Counted from the first letter of the stretch, positions 17,826 through 26,154 are shown. The stretch: DNA of 64,000 nt from Stutzerimonas decontaminans (GCF_000661915.1 NZ_CP007509.1:1178001-1242000); one strand, 5' to 3'. The notes: a model not told the origin generated them from the sequence alone. Translations and numbers: made by a program.

Positions 17826-18821
17826 TTACTTCGCCACCTTGCCGAACAAGCGCAGCCGACTGACACCGCCGTCCGGGAAGATGTTCAGACGCACATGGGT
17901 GATCGGGCCGAGCTTGGCGATCTGCTCGCTGAACTCGTGTTCGGCGTGCATCGACAGCTTCTGGCTCGGCAGCAGCTCGCGCCAGAACAGGCTCTGGGTC
18001 TCGATCTGGCTGTCGGTGCCACCTTTGACGTAAGCCGCCTGGATCGAGCAGCTGTCGGGGTAGTTGCCCTTGAAGTGCAGGGTGTCGACGACGATGCGCT
18101 CGATCTCGCCCGGATGGCCGAGGGCGACGATGACCCAGTCATTGCCCGGGGTGCGGCGGCGGGCGGTTTCCCAGCCGTCGCCCATGTTCTCGCCACGGTT
18201 CGGGTTGAGGATGTTGCTCATGCGGCCGAAATGCTCGTCCGAGCAGGCCAGCGCGCGACCGCCATTCAGCGCCGCAGCCAGGTCGATCTGTTCGTTGTCG
18301 CCGACGCTGCTCCAGTCGCGGAACGGAATGCCGTGCACGCGCAGACGCGCGACGCCGCCGTCCGGGTAGATGTTGAAGCGCAGGTGGCTGACCGGCCTGT
18401 CGAAGGCGATCTCGTGGTAGTGGTGGCTGTTGCCCTGCAGCTCGACCGCCGGGAGGATTTCCGTCCACGCGGTATCATCGCTCGGGTCGCCGTCGGCGAC
18501 GAAGCAGGCTTCCAGTGAGGCGGACGGCGGATAGTTGCCGGTGAAGTGGCTGGTGTCGATATCCACGCCCTTGATCTGGCCCGGCACGCCCAGGCGGATC
18601 ACCGCGTGGTCGTAACCTTCGAAGCGCTTGCGGCGCGACTCCCAGCCGTCCATCCACTTGCCGTTGTCATCGAAAACGCCCTCCTTCCATACGGCCGGTG
18701 TTGGTTGGAACAACCGGTTAACGTCGGCGAACCAATCGTCGGTGACGGAGATGGCGCGGGTGCCCAGGCGGGCATCGGCCAGGTTGACGTATTTTTCGAA
18801 GGGTACGGCGTAAGCTTTCAT
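17826..18821 (-). CDS. alc: Allantoicase
   Basis: Hydrolyses allantoate to ureidoglycolate and urea. The 331-aa protein consists of two homologous allantoicase domains (about residues 15-160 and 185-325). Each ends with the same strand motif: [13 protein letters not shown] in the first and [13 protein letters not shown] in the second. The ATG at 18821 begins [20 protein letters not shown], the usual family start. It is 65 bp downstream of uraD. Its use (instead of an allantoate amidohydrolase) means nitrogen leaves as urea at this and the next step. Confidence 0.96.
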   Translation of the reverse strand: MKAYAVPFEKYVNLADARLGTRAISVTDDWFADVNRLFQPTPAVWKEGVFDDNGKWMDGWESRRKRFEGYDHAVIRLGVPGQIKGVDIDTSHFTGNYPPSASLEACFVADGDPSDDTAWTEILPAVELQGNSHHYHEIAFDRPVSHLRFNIYPDGGVARLRVHGIPFRDWSSVGDNEQIDLAAALNGGRALACSDEHFGRMSNILNPNRGENMGDGWETARRRTPGNDWVIVALGHPGEIERIVVDTLHFKGNYPDSCSIQAAYVKGGTDSQIETQSLFWRELLPSQKLSMHAEHEFSEQIAKLGPITHVRLNIFPDGGVSRLRLFGKVAK

Positions 18822-18886
18822 GGACTCGTCTGCCTTGGATGAGAAGCGGTTTCTGTCATTACTGCCTTTGTTGCGGTTGGTGCTCG

Positions 18887-19402
18887 TTACATCGCCTGCA
18901 GTCGGAACAGGGCGATCTTGTTGATTTCCGCCAGCGCCCGGGCGAACTCCTGTTCGGGGTCGTTGTGGATGCGCTCTTCGAACGCGGCGAGGATCTGGTG
19001 CCGGTTGCTGCCCTTGACCGCCATGATGAAGGGAAAGCCGAACTTCGCCTTGTAGGCCTCGTTGAGTTCGGTGAAGCGGGCGAACTCCTCCGGCGTGCAT
19101 TCGTGGATGCCGGCGCCGGCCTGTTCCGAGGTGCTGGAGGCGGTCAGCTCGCCACGCACGGCGGCCTTGCCGGCCAGATCCGGGTGAGCATTGACCAGTG
19201 CCAGCTGAGTGTCATGGTCGGCGGCGAGCATCGCCTGGGACAGGCGGGTGTGCAGCACCTTGATGTCGTCCAGCGTCTCGTCGACGCCCGCCTGGTAGAC
19301 GGTTTCGGCGACCCAGGGCGAGTGCTCGTAGACGTCGGCAAAGGCGGCGACGAAGGCGTCGCGATCCAGCGTCGAGGGTTTGATCGTCTTGAACGGGGTC
19401 AT
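18887..19402 (-). CDS. uraD: OHCU decarboxylase
   Basis: Decarboxylates 2-oxo-4-hydroxy-4-carboxy-5-ureidoimidazoline to S-allantoin. The 171-aa all-alpha protein has the family motifs NAHPDLAGK (catalytic His73) and [10 protein letters not shown] (Glu93). The ATG at 19402 overlaps the puuE stop codon by one base (TGATG), so the two are translationally coupled. Confidence 0.96.
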   Translation of the reverse strand: MTPFKTIKPSTLDRDAFVAAFADVYEHSPWVAETVYQAGVDETLDDIKVLHTRLSQAMLAADHDTQLALVNAHPDLAGKAAVRGELTASSTSEQAGAGIHECTPEEFARFTELNEAYKAKFGFPFIMAVKGSNRHQILAAFEERIHNDPEQEFARALAEINKIALFRLQAM

Positions 19403-20331
19403 CAATAGCGCTCCGCGGTAAAAGGGTGGGTGGCGTGCCAGTGGCGGGCGATGTCGACACGACGGGCGCACCAGACCTTCTCATGACCCTTCACGTATTC
19501 GAGGAAGCGGGCCAGCGATGCCAGGCGCGCCGGGCGCCCGAGCAGCCGGCAGTGCATGCCGATGGACAACATCTTCGGCGCGCCTTCACAGCCTTCGGCG
19601 TAGAGCACGTCGAAGGCATCTTTCAGGTAGGTGAAGAAGTCATCGCCGCTGTTGAAGCCCTGCACCTGGGTGAAGCGCATGTCGTTGGTGTCCAGCGTGT
19701 AGGGGATCACCAGATGCGGCTTTTCCGGCGTCGATTCCGGGTCCCAGTAGGGCAGGTCGTCGTCGTAGGTGTCGGAGTCGTAGAGAAAGCCGCCTTCCTC
19801 GCGCACCAGACGCCGGGTGTTCGGGCCGGTGCGACCGGTGTACCAGCCCAGCGGCCGTTCGCCGGTGATCTCGCTGAGGATGCGGATGGCTTCCTGCATG
19901 TGCTCGCGCTCCTGCGCCTCGTCCATGTGCTGGTAGTCGATCCAGCGGTAGCCGTGGCTGCAGATTTCGTGACCCGCGCCGGCCATGGTCTTGATCAGCT
20001 CGGGATGACGCTGGGCGGCCATGGCGACGGCGAAGATGGTCAGTGGAATCTCGTGCTTATCGAACAGCTTGAGCAGGCGCCATACGCCGGCGCGACTGCC
20101 ATATTCGTAGAGCGACTCCATGCTCATGTGGCGCACGCCTTGCAACGGTTGCGCGGCGACCATCTCGGAGAGAAAAGCTTCGGATTCCTTGTCGCCGTGC
20201 AGCACGCAGCGTTCGCCGCCTTCCTCGTAATTGAGTACGAAGGACAACGCGATACGCGCATCGCCCGGCCAGCGCGGGTGCGGTGGGTTGCTGGCGTAAC
20301 CGATCAGGTCGCGTGGGTAGTCGGCGCTCAC
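19402..20331 (-). CDS. puuE: Allantoinase PuuE (polysaccharide-deacetylase family)
   Basis: Hydrolyses allantoin to allantoate; this family is a metal-independent allantoinase unrelated to the amidohydrolase AllB. The 309-aa protein begins VSADYPRDLIGYASNPPHPRWPG and carries SHGYRWIDY and the C-terminal SIGMHCRLLGRPAR. The start is GTG at 20331, chosen because AGGAAG lies 7-8 bp upstream and the length then equals known PuuE proteins (about 308 aa); the Met at 20361 lacks a ribosome site. It is first in the puuE-uraD-alc-allA-puuD operon and divergent from uraH. Confidence 0.95.
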   Translation of the reverse strand: MSADYPRDLIGYASNPPHPRWPGDARIALSFVLNYEEGGERCVLHGDKESEAFLSEMVAAQPLQGVRHMSMESLYEYGSRAGVWRLLKLFDKHEIPLTIFAVAMAAQRHPELIKTMAGAGHEICSHGYRWIDYQHMDEAQEREHMQEAIRILSEITGERPLGWYTGRTGPNTRRLVREEGGFLYDSDTYDDDLPYWDPESTPEKPHLVIPYTLDTNDMRFTQVQGFNSGDDFFTYLKDAFDVLYAEGCEGAPKMLSIGMHCRLLGRPARLASLARFLEYVKGHEKVWCARRVDIARHWHATHPFTAERY

Positions 20332-20381
20332 TGGGGTGCTTCCTGTATGGCAGGTCGTCATGGCACGACCGGATGTCTGGA

Positions 20382-20411
20382 TTGTATACAAATTGAATGG
20401 CGCTTTGTAAA
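20382..20411 (-). promoter_or_regulatory. puuE promoter with overlapping TTGTATACAA operator
   Basis: On the minus strand TTTACA (20406-20411) and TATACA (20383-20388), 17 bp apart, form a -35/-10 pair. The palindrome TTGTATACAA (20382-20391) covers the -10, so a bound repressor would block RNA polymerase. It matches the GT-N2-AC core expected for FadR-type GntR proteins. Confidence 0.65.
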
Positions 20412-20518
20412 TAGCGAATTTCAACCTTTCTCTGCAGCTGGTATCTGCCATGTCGTAATCGGCGGTGCTCAAAGCCATCTGCGGCTTGCAGGTAACGGGC
20501 CAAACGATGTCAGAAGAA

Positions 20519-20528
20519 CTGTATACAA
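20519..20528. promoter_or_regulatory. CTGTATACAA operator upstream of uraH
   Basis: Second copy of the GntR-type palindrome in the puuE/uraH divergent region, 82 bp before the uraH start. Its centre is 137 bp from the site at the puuE promoter. No clear promoter hexamers were assigned for uraH. Confidence 0.55.
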
Positions 20529-20610
20529 AAATATCTATGGATTGTCTTGAGCGATGTGAGGCGGATGGTTATGCTCGGGGCAGTTTCCATTCAACAGAGC
20601 GGAGGTGCCC

Positions 20611-20964
20611 GTGGGCCGATTGACCACACACGTACTCGACGCCGCCCACGGTTGCCCGGGCAGCGGAATCAAGGTGGAGCTGTATCGCGTCGAGGATCAG
20701 GGGCTGACCCTGGTCGCCACCCGTGAGACCAATGCCGATGGGCGCTGCGACAGTCCGTTGCTGGAAGGCACGGATTACCTGTCCGGTGTTTATCAGCTGC
20801 AGTTCAGTGCGGGCGACTATTACCGCCGCCGCGGTGTGGCCCTGGCGGATCCTGCGTTTCTCGATGTGGTGGTGCTGCGCTTCGGGATCGATTCGGCGCA
20901 GGAGCATTACCACGTGCCGTTGTTGGTATCGCCGTATAGCTATTCGACGTATCGGGGTAGCTAG
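20611..20964 (+). CDS. uraH: Cytosolic 5-hydroxyisourate hydrolase (transthyretin-like)
   Basis: Hydrolyses 5-hydroxyisourate to OHCU, preceding UraD. The 117-aa protein has no signal peptide. Family landmarks: GRLTTHVLDAAHG at the N-terminus, an Arg in NADGRC, EHYHVPLLVSPYSYSTYRGS at the C-terminus with the invariant YRGS tail. The GTG at 20611 is preferred because GGAGG ends 5 bp before it; the in-frame GTG at 20605 overlaps that ribosome site. It is divergent from puuE, sharing a region with two GntR-type palindromes. Confidence 0.95.
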   Translation: MGRLTTHVLDAAHGCPGSGIKVELYRVEDQGLTLVATRETNADGRCDSPLLEGTDYLSGVYQLQFSAGDYYRRRGVALADPAFLDVVVLRFGIDSAQEHYHVPLLVSPYSYSTYRGS

Positions 20965-21004
20965 TCGCTTGTCTCTTTATTGCTGACTCTTGTGGAGTCC
21001 TTTT

Positions 21005-21028
21005 GCCCGCCGTAATGGCGGGTTTTTT
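21005..21028 (+). terminator. Intrinsic terminator after uraH
   Basis: Six-bp stem CCCGCC / GGCGGG (21006-21011 and 21017-21022) with a 5-nt loop followed by six T, 41 bp past the uraH stop. Confidence 0.9.
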
Positions 21029-21481
21029 ATTTAGGTGTGTGGGGTTGCTTTCCTGACGGACGGAGCCGTCCACCGATTTGAGCAGGTAGTGAAAAGAGCT
21101 TACAGGCGGCTCGGACCCACTTCCCCTTCAGGAGGCCGAGCGCAGGCGTTGCGCAGGGGGGCGCGAGGCATGGACGCCGAGCGAGGAACGATGGGACAGG
21201 GACGTCCCATCGTGACGACCCCCGGAGTGGCGCCGGAGGGAGGGAAGTTTTGCGTAGCAAAACCCGGATGTCAGGGTGCGCTTTCTTTTGCTTACTTTTC
21301 TTTGCGCAAACAAAGAAAAGTGAGGCGCCGTGCAAGGCGCAACCTGAGTCTCAGCCGAGGAAAGCGCTGCGTTATACACAAACCGCCCGCGCCCATGCGA
21401 GCCGAGACCGCTGTGCTTGCTATTCCTGGCGTTAAGCAAAAATCGACGCGCGGTGAAAGGTGCACTTGCCCCTAGATCACC
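21029..21481. other. Non-coding region with three strong hairpins, possible structured RNA or dispersed repeat
   Basis: No gene with plausible protein sequence was found. Three perfect or near-perfect hairpins follow one another: 21189-21212 (9-bp arms CGATGGGAC / GTCCCATCG), 21247-21263 (7-bp arms, loop GTA) and 21294-21321 (11-bp arms ACTTTTCTTTG / CAAAGAAAAGT). Purine-rich linkers lie between them. The run resembles intergenic sequences remembered from many pseudomonads, which are often misannotated as small hypothetical proteins. Confidence 0.5.
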
Positions 21482-22108
21482 TCACTGGCTCATCAAAGAA
21501 GCGGCCCCCGCGCCCCCAAACAGCGCCGCACTTGTCCGGTTGAACCACACATGCCCCTTCCCGGTGCGCAGATAACGTGCCGCCCCCTGCGCACCGAATC
21601 CGTAGGCCAGCTTGCAGAGCAGATCGAGGACGGCCCAGGTGAGGATCATCACCAACAGCTGCGGCAACAACGGCTGCCCCGCGCTGAGAAACTGCGGCAG
21701 GAAGGCGGCGAAAAAGAGGATGTCCTTCGGATTGCTGCCGCCCAGCAGAAACGCCCGGCCGAACAACTGGCTGAAACGTGGGGCGAGGGCGGGGCTTTCG
21801 ATCTCGTGGGCGGCGGGTGTGCGACGGGCTTCCTTCCAGCTCTGCCAGGCGAGGTAGAACAGGTAAAGCGCACCGACCAGCTTGAGCGTGCTGAACAGCC
21901 GCTCCGAGGCCATCAGCAGCGCGCCAAGCCCCAACGCCGAGGCGCTGAGCAGGGCGATGGAAGCTGTCACGCCGCCCAGGAAGGCCGGCCAGGAGCGGCG
22001 CACTCCGTAGTTCAGGCTGTTGCTGATCATCAGTAACGACAGCGGCCCGGGGATCAGGATCACCACCAGTGCCGCACCGGCGAACAACAGCCATATTTCC
22101 AGGGTCAT
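21482..22108 (-). CDS. LysE/RhtB-family amino-acid exporter
   Basis: A 208-aa inner-membrane exporter with about six hydrophobic segments. The N-terminal signature MTLEIWLLFAGAALVVILIPGP followed by SLNYGVRR is typical of LysE/RhtB proteins, as is GSNPKDILFFAAFLPQFL in the middle. GAAGGAGG lies 5-6 bp before the ATG at 22108, which fixes the start. It is downstream of the AzgA-like permease but separated from it by a terminator. The substrate cannot be told. Confidence 0.9.
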   Translation of the reverse strand: MTLEIWLLFAGAALVVILIPGPLSLLMISNSLNYGVRRSWPAFLGGVTASIALLSASALGLGALLMASERLFSTLKLVGALYLFYLAWQSWKEARRTPAAHEIESPALAPRFSQLFGRAFLLGGSNPKDILFFAAFLPQFLSAGQPLLPQLLVMILTWAVLDLLCKLAYGFGAQGAARYLRTGKGHVWFNRTSAALFGGAGAASLMSQ

Positions 22109-22130
22109 GACGGCCTCCTTCAGCCAATGC

Positions 22131-22157
22131 AAAAGCCCCACTGCGAAGCAGTGGGGC
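22131..22157 (-). terminator. Intrinsic terminator after the AzgA-like permease
   Basis: Perfect 10-bp stem GCCCCACTGC / GCAGTGGGGC (22135-22144 and 22148-22157) with a 3-nt loop, followed on the minus strand by TTTT. Confidence 0.85.
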
Positions 22158-22187
22158 CGTGGGTGAGCCGGGCGCGGCCGGCCCGGT

Positions 22188-23534
22188 TCAGAGAAACGCG
22201 AACTTGGCGATGAAGATCACGCACAACACATACAGGCTGATCGATACCTTGTCGCGCTGGCCAGTCAACAGCTTGAGCGTCGCGTAGGTCAAGAAGCCCA
22301 GGGCGATACCGTTGGCGATGGAAAAGGTCAACGGCATCATCACCACGGTGACGATGGCCGGGATGGTGTCGGTGTGGTCCTTCCAGTCGATATTGGCCAG
22401 GCCGCTCATCATCAGCATCGCCACGTAGATCAGCGCGCCGGCGGTGGCATAGGCGGGAATCATGCCGGCCAGTGGGGCGAAGAACATGGCAATCAGGAAC
22501 AGCACGCCGACGGTGACTGCGGTCAATCCGGTGCGGCCGCCGGCGGCGACGCCCGCGGCGCTTTCCACGTAGCTGGTGACTGGCGGGCAACCGACGAAGG
22601 CGCCGACCACGCTGGAGCTGCTGTCGGCCTTCAGCGCGCGGGAGAGGTTCTCGATCTTGCCGTCCTCGTTCACCAGATTCGCCCTGTGGGCGACGCCCAT
22701 CAGGGTGCCGGCGGTGTCGAACATGTTCACGAAGAGGAAGGCGAGGATCACGCTGACCATCGCCACGTTGAGCGCGCCGGCGATATCCATGGCCAGCCAG
22801 GTCGGCGCCAGGCTCGGCGGCATCGACACCAGGCCGTTGTACTCGACCAGACCAAGCGCCCAGCCGATGGCGGTGACCACCAGCATGCTGACCAGGATCG
22901 CACCGAACACGTTGCGGTGGCTGAGCACGGCGATCATCAGGAAGCACACCGCGGCCAGCAGCGCCGAAGGTTCGGCGAGTGAGCCCATGGTCAGCAGTGT
23001 GGCGGGGCTGGCAACGACGATACCGGCGGTCTTCAGGCCGATCAAACCGAGAAACAGGCCAACGCCGGCGCCCATGGCGAAGCGCAGGCTCATGGGGATG
23101 CTGTTCAGCAGCCATTCGCGGATGCGCGACAGGCTCATGATCATGAACAGCACGCCGGAGATGAATACCGCGCCGAGCGCGATCTCCCAGCTGTAGCCCA
23201 TCTCGCCGACCACCGTGTAGGTGAAGAAAGCGTTGAGGCCCATGCCTGGCGCCAGGCCCACCGGCCAGTTGGCGTACAGGCCCATCAGCAGGCAGCCGAG
23301 CGCCGCGCCGATGCAGGTGGCGACGAACGCGGCGCCGTGATCGATGCCGGCGTCGGCCATGATGTTCGGGTTGACGAAGATGATGTAGGCCATGGTGACG
23401 AAGGTCGTCAGGCCGGCGAGCAGTTCGGTACGGATGCTGGTGCGGTGTTCGCTGAGCTTGAACAGGCGGTCCAGCCAAACGGGGGCGGTGCGCTGCAAGG
23501 GTGCAGCCTGGGGCTTGCGCTTGATGCTTTCCAC
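22188..23534 (-). CDS. NCS2 family purine permease, AzgA-like (adenine/guanine/hypoxanthine)
   Basis: A 448-aa membrane carrier of the AzgA-like branch of NCS2. Landmarks are FVTMAYIIFVNPNIMADAG, APGMGLNAFFTYTVV, FDTAGTLMGVA and CPPVTSYVESAAGVAAGGRTG. E. coli GhxP/GhxQ and AdeP/AdeQ belong to this branch; guanine/hypoxanthine transport is a reasonable inference but not certain. The GTG at 23534 was chosen since GAGGAA lies 7 bp upstream; an in-frame GTG at 23567 has no such site. Its promoter carries both operator types found in this window. Confidence 0.9.
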   Translation of the reverse strand: MESIKRKPQAAPLQRTAPVWLDRLFKLSEHRTSIRTELLAGLTTFVTMAYIIFVNPNIMADAGIDHGAAFVATCIGAALGCLLMGLYANWPVGLAPGMGLNAFFTYTVVGEMGYSWEIALGAVFISGVLFMIMSLSRIREWLLNSIPMSLRFAMGAGVGLFLGLIGLKTAGIVVASPATLLTMGSLAEPSALLAAVCFLMIAVLSHRNVFGAILVSMLVVTAIGWALGLVEYNGLVSMPPSLAPTWLAMDIAGALNVAMVSVILAFLFVNMFDTAGTLMGVAHRANLVNEDGKIENLSRALKADSSSSVVGAFVGCPPVTSYVESAAGVAAGGRTGLTAVTVGVLFLIAMFFAPLAGMIPAYATAGALIYVAMLMMSGLANIDWKDHTDTIPAIVTVVMMPLTFSIANGIALGFLTYATLKLLTGQRDKVSISLYVLCVIFIAKFAFL

Positions 23535-23622
23535 TGGGCGTTCCTCATCGTTCTTGTTGTCGATCACCCGGAGCGCTAGAACTCCCGAGGGGCGGGTGAT
23601 GGTGGGCCATCTGTGTCGGTAG

Positions 23623-23638
23623 TTGACCGAAAGGTCAG
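23623..23638. promoter_or_regulatory. RutR-like palindrome TTGACCGAAAGGTCAG at the permease promoter
   Basis: A 16-bp dyad (TTGACC and GGTCAG half-sites, 4-bp spacer) just downstream of the predicted permease start of transcription, where a bound TetR protein would block elongation. Its complement differs from the xdhA site at 31025-31040 by a single base. The RutR consensus (from memory) is TTGACCA-N2-TGGTCAA. Confidence 0.65.
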
Positions 23639-23651
23639 AAAGGCTGTCTGG

Positions 23652-23679
23652 ATTATGCTTTTGTATACAGGAATTGCAA
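23652..23679 (-). promoter_or_regulatory. AzgA-like permease promoter with TTGTATACAG operator in the spacer
   Basis: On the minus strand TTGCAA (23674-23679) and CATAAT (23652-23657), 16 bp apart, fit -35/-10. The palindrome TTGTATACAG (23661-23670) fills the spacer, the same architecture as at xanP. AAACAATAAAT follows at 23678-23688 and is also found next to the xanP site (13944-13954). Confidence 0.6.
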
Positions 23680-23761
23680 ACAATAAATGGGCGGTGTTGC
23701 TCGATGTGCTTGGATTAGATGAGTCAGCTGCTGCAGCCAGGCGGGACGGGGTAGGAGCTGA

Positions 23762-23771
23762 TTGTGCACAA
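23762..23771. promoter_or_regulatory. TTGTGCACAA palindrome upstream of the GntR gene
   Basis: Perfect 10-bp palindrome 102 bp before the gntR start and identical to the one upstream of xanP (13962-13971). It is a candidate autoregulatory site for the GntR protein. Promoter hexamers for gntR were not clear. Confidence 0.55.
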
Positions 23772-23873
23772 AATATGTGGCGTTTCAGGGTATTTATTTG
23801 TCCAGCGAACTGCCAGTAAGGGCGTGAACCCAGTAAAGTTCGGCCTTGCCGACACCTCATTTGCGAGCCATCG

Positions 23874-24620
23874 ATGAACGAACAGTTGCAGCCCCTGAAG
23901 AAGCCGACCAAGACCGGCAAGACTCGCACCGGGACGCAGGACGATATCGTTTATGCGCACATCTTCGATGCCATCCTCGAACAGCGCCTTGCTCCGGGGA
24001 CCAAGCTCAGTGAAGAGGCGTTAGGCGAGATATTCGGCGTCAGCCGCACCATCATCCGCCGTGCGCTCTCGAGGCTGGCGCATGAAGGCGTGGTGCTGCT
24101 GCGGCCCAATCGCGGGGCGGTGGTGGCCAGTCCGAGCGTCGAGGAGGCGCGGCAGATTTTCTTCGCCCGCCGGCTGGTGGAAAAGGCCATAACCGAACTG
24201 GCCGTGCAGCACGCCAGCGAGGCGCAACTCGCCGAATTGCGGCAGATGGTGACCGATGAGCGCGATTGCTTCGACCGTGGCGATCGCGGAGCTGGCATTC
24301 GCCTCTCCGGCGAATTTCACCTCAAGCTCGCCGAGGCGGCGAAGAACGCACCGCTGGTGAGCTTCCAGCGCAGCCTTGTTTCGCAGACCTCGCTGATCAT
24401 TGCCCAGTACGAAAGCGGCAATCGCTCGCACTGCTCGTACGACGAACACAACGAGCTGATCGGCGCCATCGCTGCCCGCGACAGCGACAAGGCGGTGCGC
24501 CTGATGATGCACCACATGGACCATATCGACAGCAAGCTCAATCTCGAGGAAGACAGTGCCTCGGGTGATCTGCATGCGGTCTTCGCGAACATCGTCGCGA
24601 AGAAAAGAACCCGGGCGTAG
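23874..24620 (+). CDS. GntR-family (FadR/FCD) regulator, probable purine catabolism regulator
   Basis: A 248-aa regulator with a basic N-terminal tail (residues 1-25), a winged helix-turn-helix (about 28-95, with LSEEALGEIFGVSRTIIRRAL) and an FCD effector domain (about 100-235) containing the metal/ligand histidines typical of the subfamily (SGEFHLKLAEAA, EHNELIGAI, MMHHMDHI). It is divergent from the AzgA-like permease. Its stop codon TAG lies inside the head of a REP hairpin. Candidate operators of the form TTGTRYACAA lie in its own promoter and in the xanP, puuE, uraH and permease promoters. Confidence 0.92.
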   Translation: MNEQLQPLKKPTKTGKTRTGTQDDIVYAHIFDAILEQRLAPGTKLSEEALGEIFGVSRTIIRRALSRLAHEGVVLLRPNRGAVVASPSVEEARQIFFARRLVEKAITELAVQHASEAQLAELRQMVTDERDCFDRGDRGAGIRLSGEFHLKLAEAAKNAPLVSFQRSLVSQTSLIIAQYESGNRSHCSYDEHNELIGAIAARDSDKAVRLMMHHMDHIDSKLNLEEDSASGDLHAVFANIVAKKRTRA

Positions 24621-24724
24621 GGTGGATGGCTGAAGCCATCCACGCAGCTTCGGTGGTCCGTCCGAGTCGCAAGCCCGTCTGTGCGGCCTGTGTGGAAAAC
24701 CGCTTTGCGGGTTTTCCACGCTAC
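24617..24724. repeat. Inverted pair of GTAG-type REP hairpins between gntR and guaD
   Basis: The left element (24617-24645, GTAGGGTGGATGGC with its complementary arm) reads on the plus strand and overlaps the gntR stop codon. The right element has perfect 9-bp arms (24692-24700 and 24711-24719) ending in GCTAC, so it reads on the minus strand. This is the same family as at 2.8 kb and 27.1 kb. It separates two convergent genes and may act as a bidirectional transcript end. Confidence 0.75.
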
Positions 24725-24750
24725 GCACCTCCTCTTCGCGAAGCGCGGCT

Positions 24751-26055
24751 TCAACCTTTCCGGTGCACCGACACCCCGGCGGCGTAGGTTTCCTTCACCG
24801 CGCGGTCATCGCCGAGGATCATCAGGGCGAAGAGCTTTTCCTGCAGCGTCGTGGCCTGGCTGAGGCGATAGTCGATCAGCGGCGTCGCCTTGTAGTCGAG
24901 CACCACGAAGTCGGCCTCCTTGCCCGGCTGCAGGTTGCCGATCCGGTCGTCCAGATACAGCGCTCGTGCGCCGCCGAGCGTGGCAAGGTAGAGCGCTTTG
25001 AAGGCATCGAGTTTCTGGCCCTGCAGCTGCAGCACCTTGTACGCCTCGTTGAGGCTGGCGAGCTGCGAGAAGCTGGTACCGCCGCCGACGTCGGTGCCTA
25101 GGCCGACACGCACGCCGAAACCTTCCACCTTAGCCAGATCGAACAGGCCGCTGCCGAGGAACAGATTGGAGGTGGGGCAGAACGAGACCGCCGAGCCGGT
25201 CTCACCGAGGCGCCTGCATTCTTCGTCACACAGGTGCACGCCGTGCGCGAATACCGAGCGTGGGCCGATCAGGCCGTGGTGGTCGTAGACGTCCAGATAG
25301 CCCTTGCGCTCGGGGAACAGCTCCTTGACCCACTCGACCTCCTGCTTGTTCTCGGAGATGTGGGTGTGCATGTACAGGTCGGGGAATTCGGCGAACAGCT
25401 TGCCGGCCAGGGTGAGCTGCTCCGGCGTGCTGGTCGGGGCGAAACGCGGGGTGACGGCGTAGTGCAGACGGCCCTTGCCGTGCCAGCGCTCGATCAGCTC
25501 GCGGCTGTCGGCGTAGCCGGACTCGGCGGTGTCGGTGAGGAACTCCGGGGCGTTGCGGTCCATCAGTACCTTGCCGGCGATCATCCGCAGATTGCGCTTC
25601 TCGCAGGCTTCAAAGAAGGCGTCCACCGACTGCTTGTGCACCGTGCCGAACACCAGCGCGGTGGTGGTGCCGTTGCGCAGCAGTTCGCCGAGAAACAGCT
25701 CGGCCTGCTCGCGGGCATGGGCCATGTCGCTGAAACGGCCCTCGTTGGGGAAGGTGTAGGTTTCCAGCCAGTCCAGTAGCTGCGTGCCGTAGGAGCCGAT
25801 GACGCCGACCTGCGGGTAGTGGATATGGGTGTCGATGAACCCAGGAGTGATCAGCGCGTCCGGGTATTCGATCACTTCCGTGCCCGCCGCCAGGGTCGGC
25901 AGCAGCTCGGCGGCGTGGCCGACGCGCGCGACCCTGCCGTCCTCGACGACCAGCAGGCCGTCCTCGAAGTATTCATGGGATTGCTCGATGCCCACGTCCC
26001 GCGGGTCGGCGAGGCAATGAAGCAGGGCGGCACGGTAGGCTTTGGCTTGGGACAT
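24751..26055 (-). CDS. guaD: Guanine deaminase
   Basis: Deaminates guanine to xanthine. The 434-aa amidohydrolase has metal-binding His77 and His79 in PGFIDTHIHYPQ, the family signature, HTHISENKQEV further on, and GLGTDVGGGTSFS with the catalytic Asp. The start at 26055 (MSQAKAYRAALLHCLADP) is the usual guanine deaminase start. It follows xdhC by 123 bp on the same strand, with a hairpin between. Confidence 0.96.
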   Translation of the reverse strand: MSQAKAYRAALLHCLADPRDVGIEQSHEYFEDGLLVVEDGRVARVGHAAELLPTLAAGTEVIEYPDALITPGFIDTHIHYPQVGVIGSYGTQLLDWLETYTFPNEGRFSDMAHAREQAELFLGELLRNGTTTALVFGTVHKQSVDAFFEACEKRNLRMIAGKVLMDRNAPEFLTDTAESGYADSRELIERWHGKGRLHYAVTPRFAPTSTPEQLTLAGKLFAEFPDLYMHTHISENKQEVEWVKELFPERKGYLDVYDHHGLIGPRSVFAHGVHLCDEECRRLGETGSAVSFCPTSNLFLGSGLFDLAKVEGFGVRVGLGTDVGGGTSFSQLASLNEAYKVLQLQGQKLDAFKALYLATLGGARALYLDDRIGNLQPGKEADFVVLDYKATPLIDYRLSQATTLQEKLFALMILGDDRAVKETYAAGVSVHRKG

Positions 26056-26103
26056 GGTGACTCTCGAATCGTTGTAATGAGTGCGTTGCGTTGTGGAAGG
26101 CCC

Positions 26104-26154
26104 GCCCTCGGGGCGAAGCGGTTGGCGGCCTGTGGCCCACTTCGCCGCGAGGGC
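26104..26154. repeat. Inverted repeat in the xdhC-guaD gap
   Basis: Arms 26104-26118 and 26140-26154 are 15 nt with one mismatch (GCCCTCGGGGCGAAG and its near-complement). No U-run follows, so it is more likely a transcript-stabilising or processing hairpin than a terminator. Confidence 0.5.

Noticed and set aside
20331..20361. ATG at 20361 as the puuE start
   Set aside because: No ribosome site, and it would add ten residues not expected in PuuE; GTG at 20331 has AGGAAG at good spacing.
21035..21475. Open frames in both directions across the hairpin-rich region
   Set aside because: Basic, Arg-rich translations interrupted by hairpin sequences; the strong stems argue for non-coding DNA.
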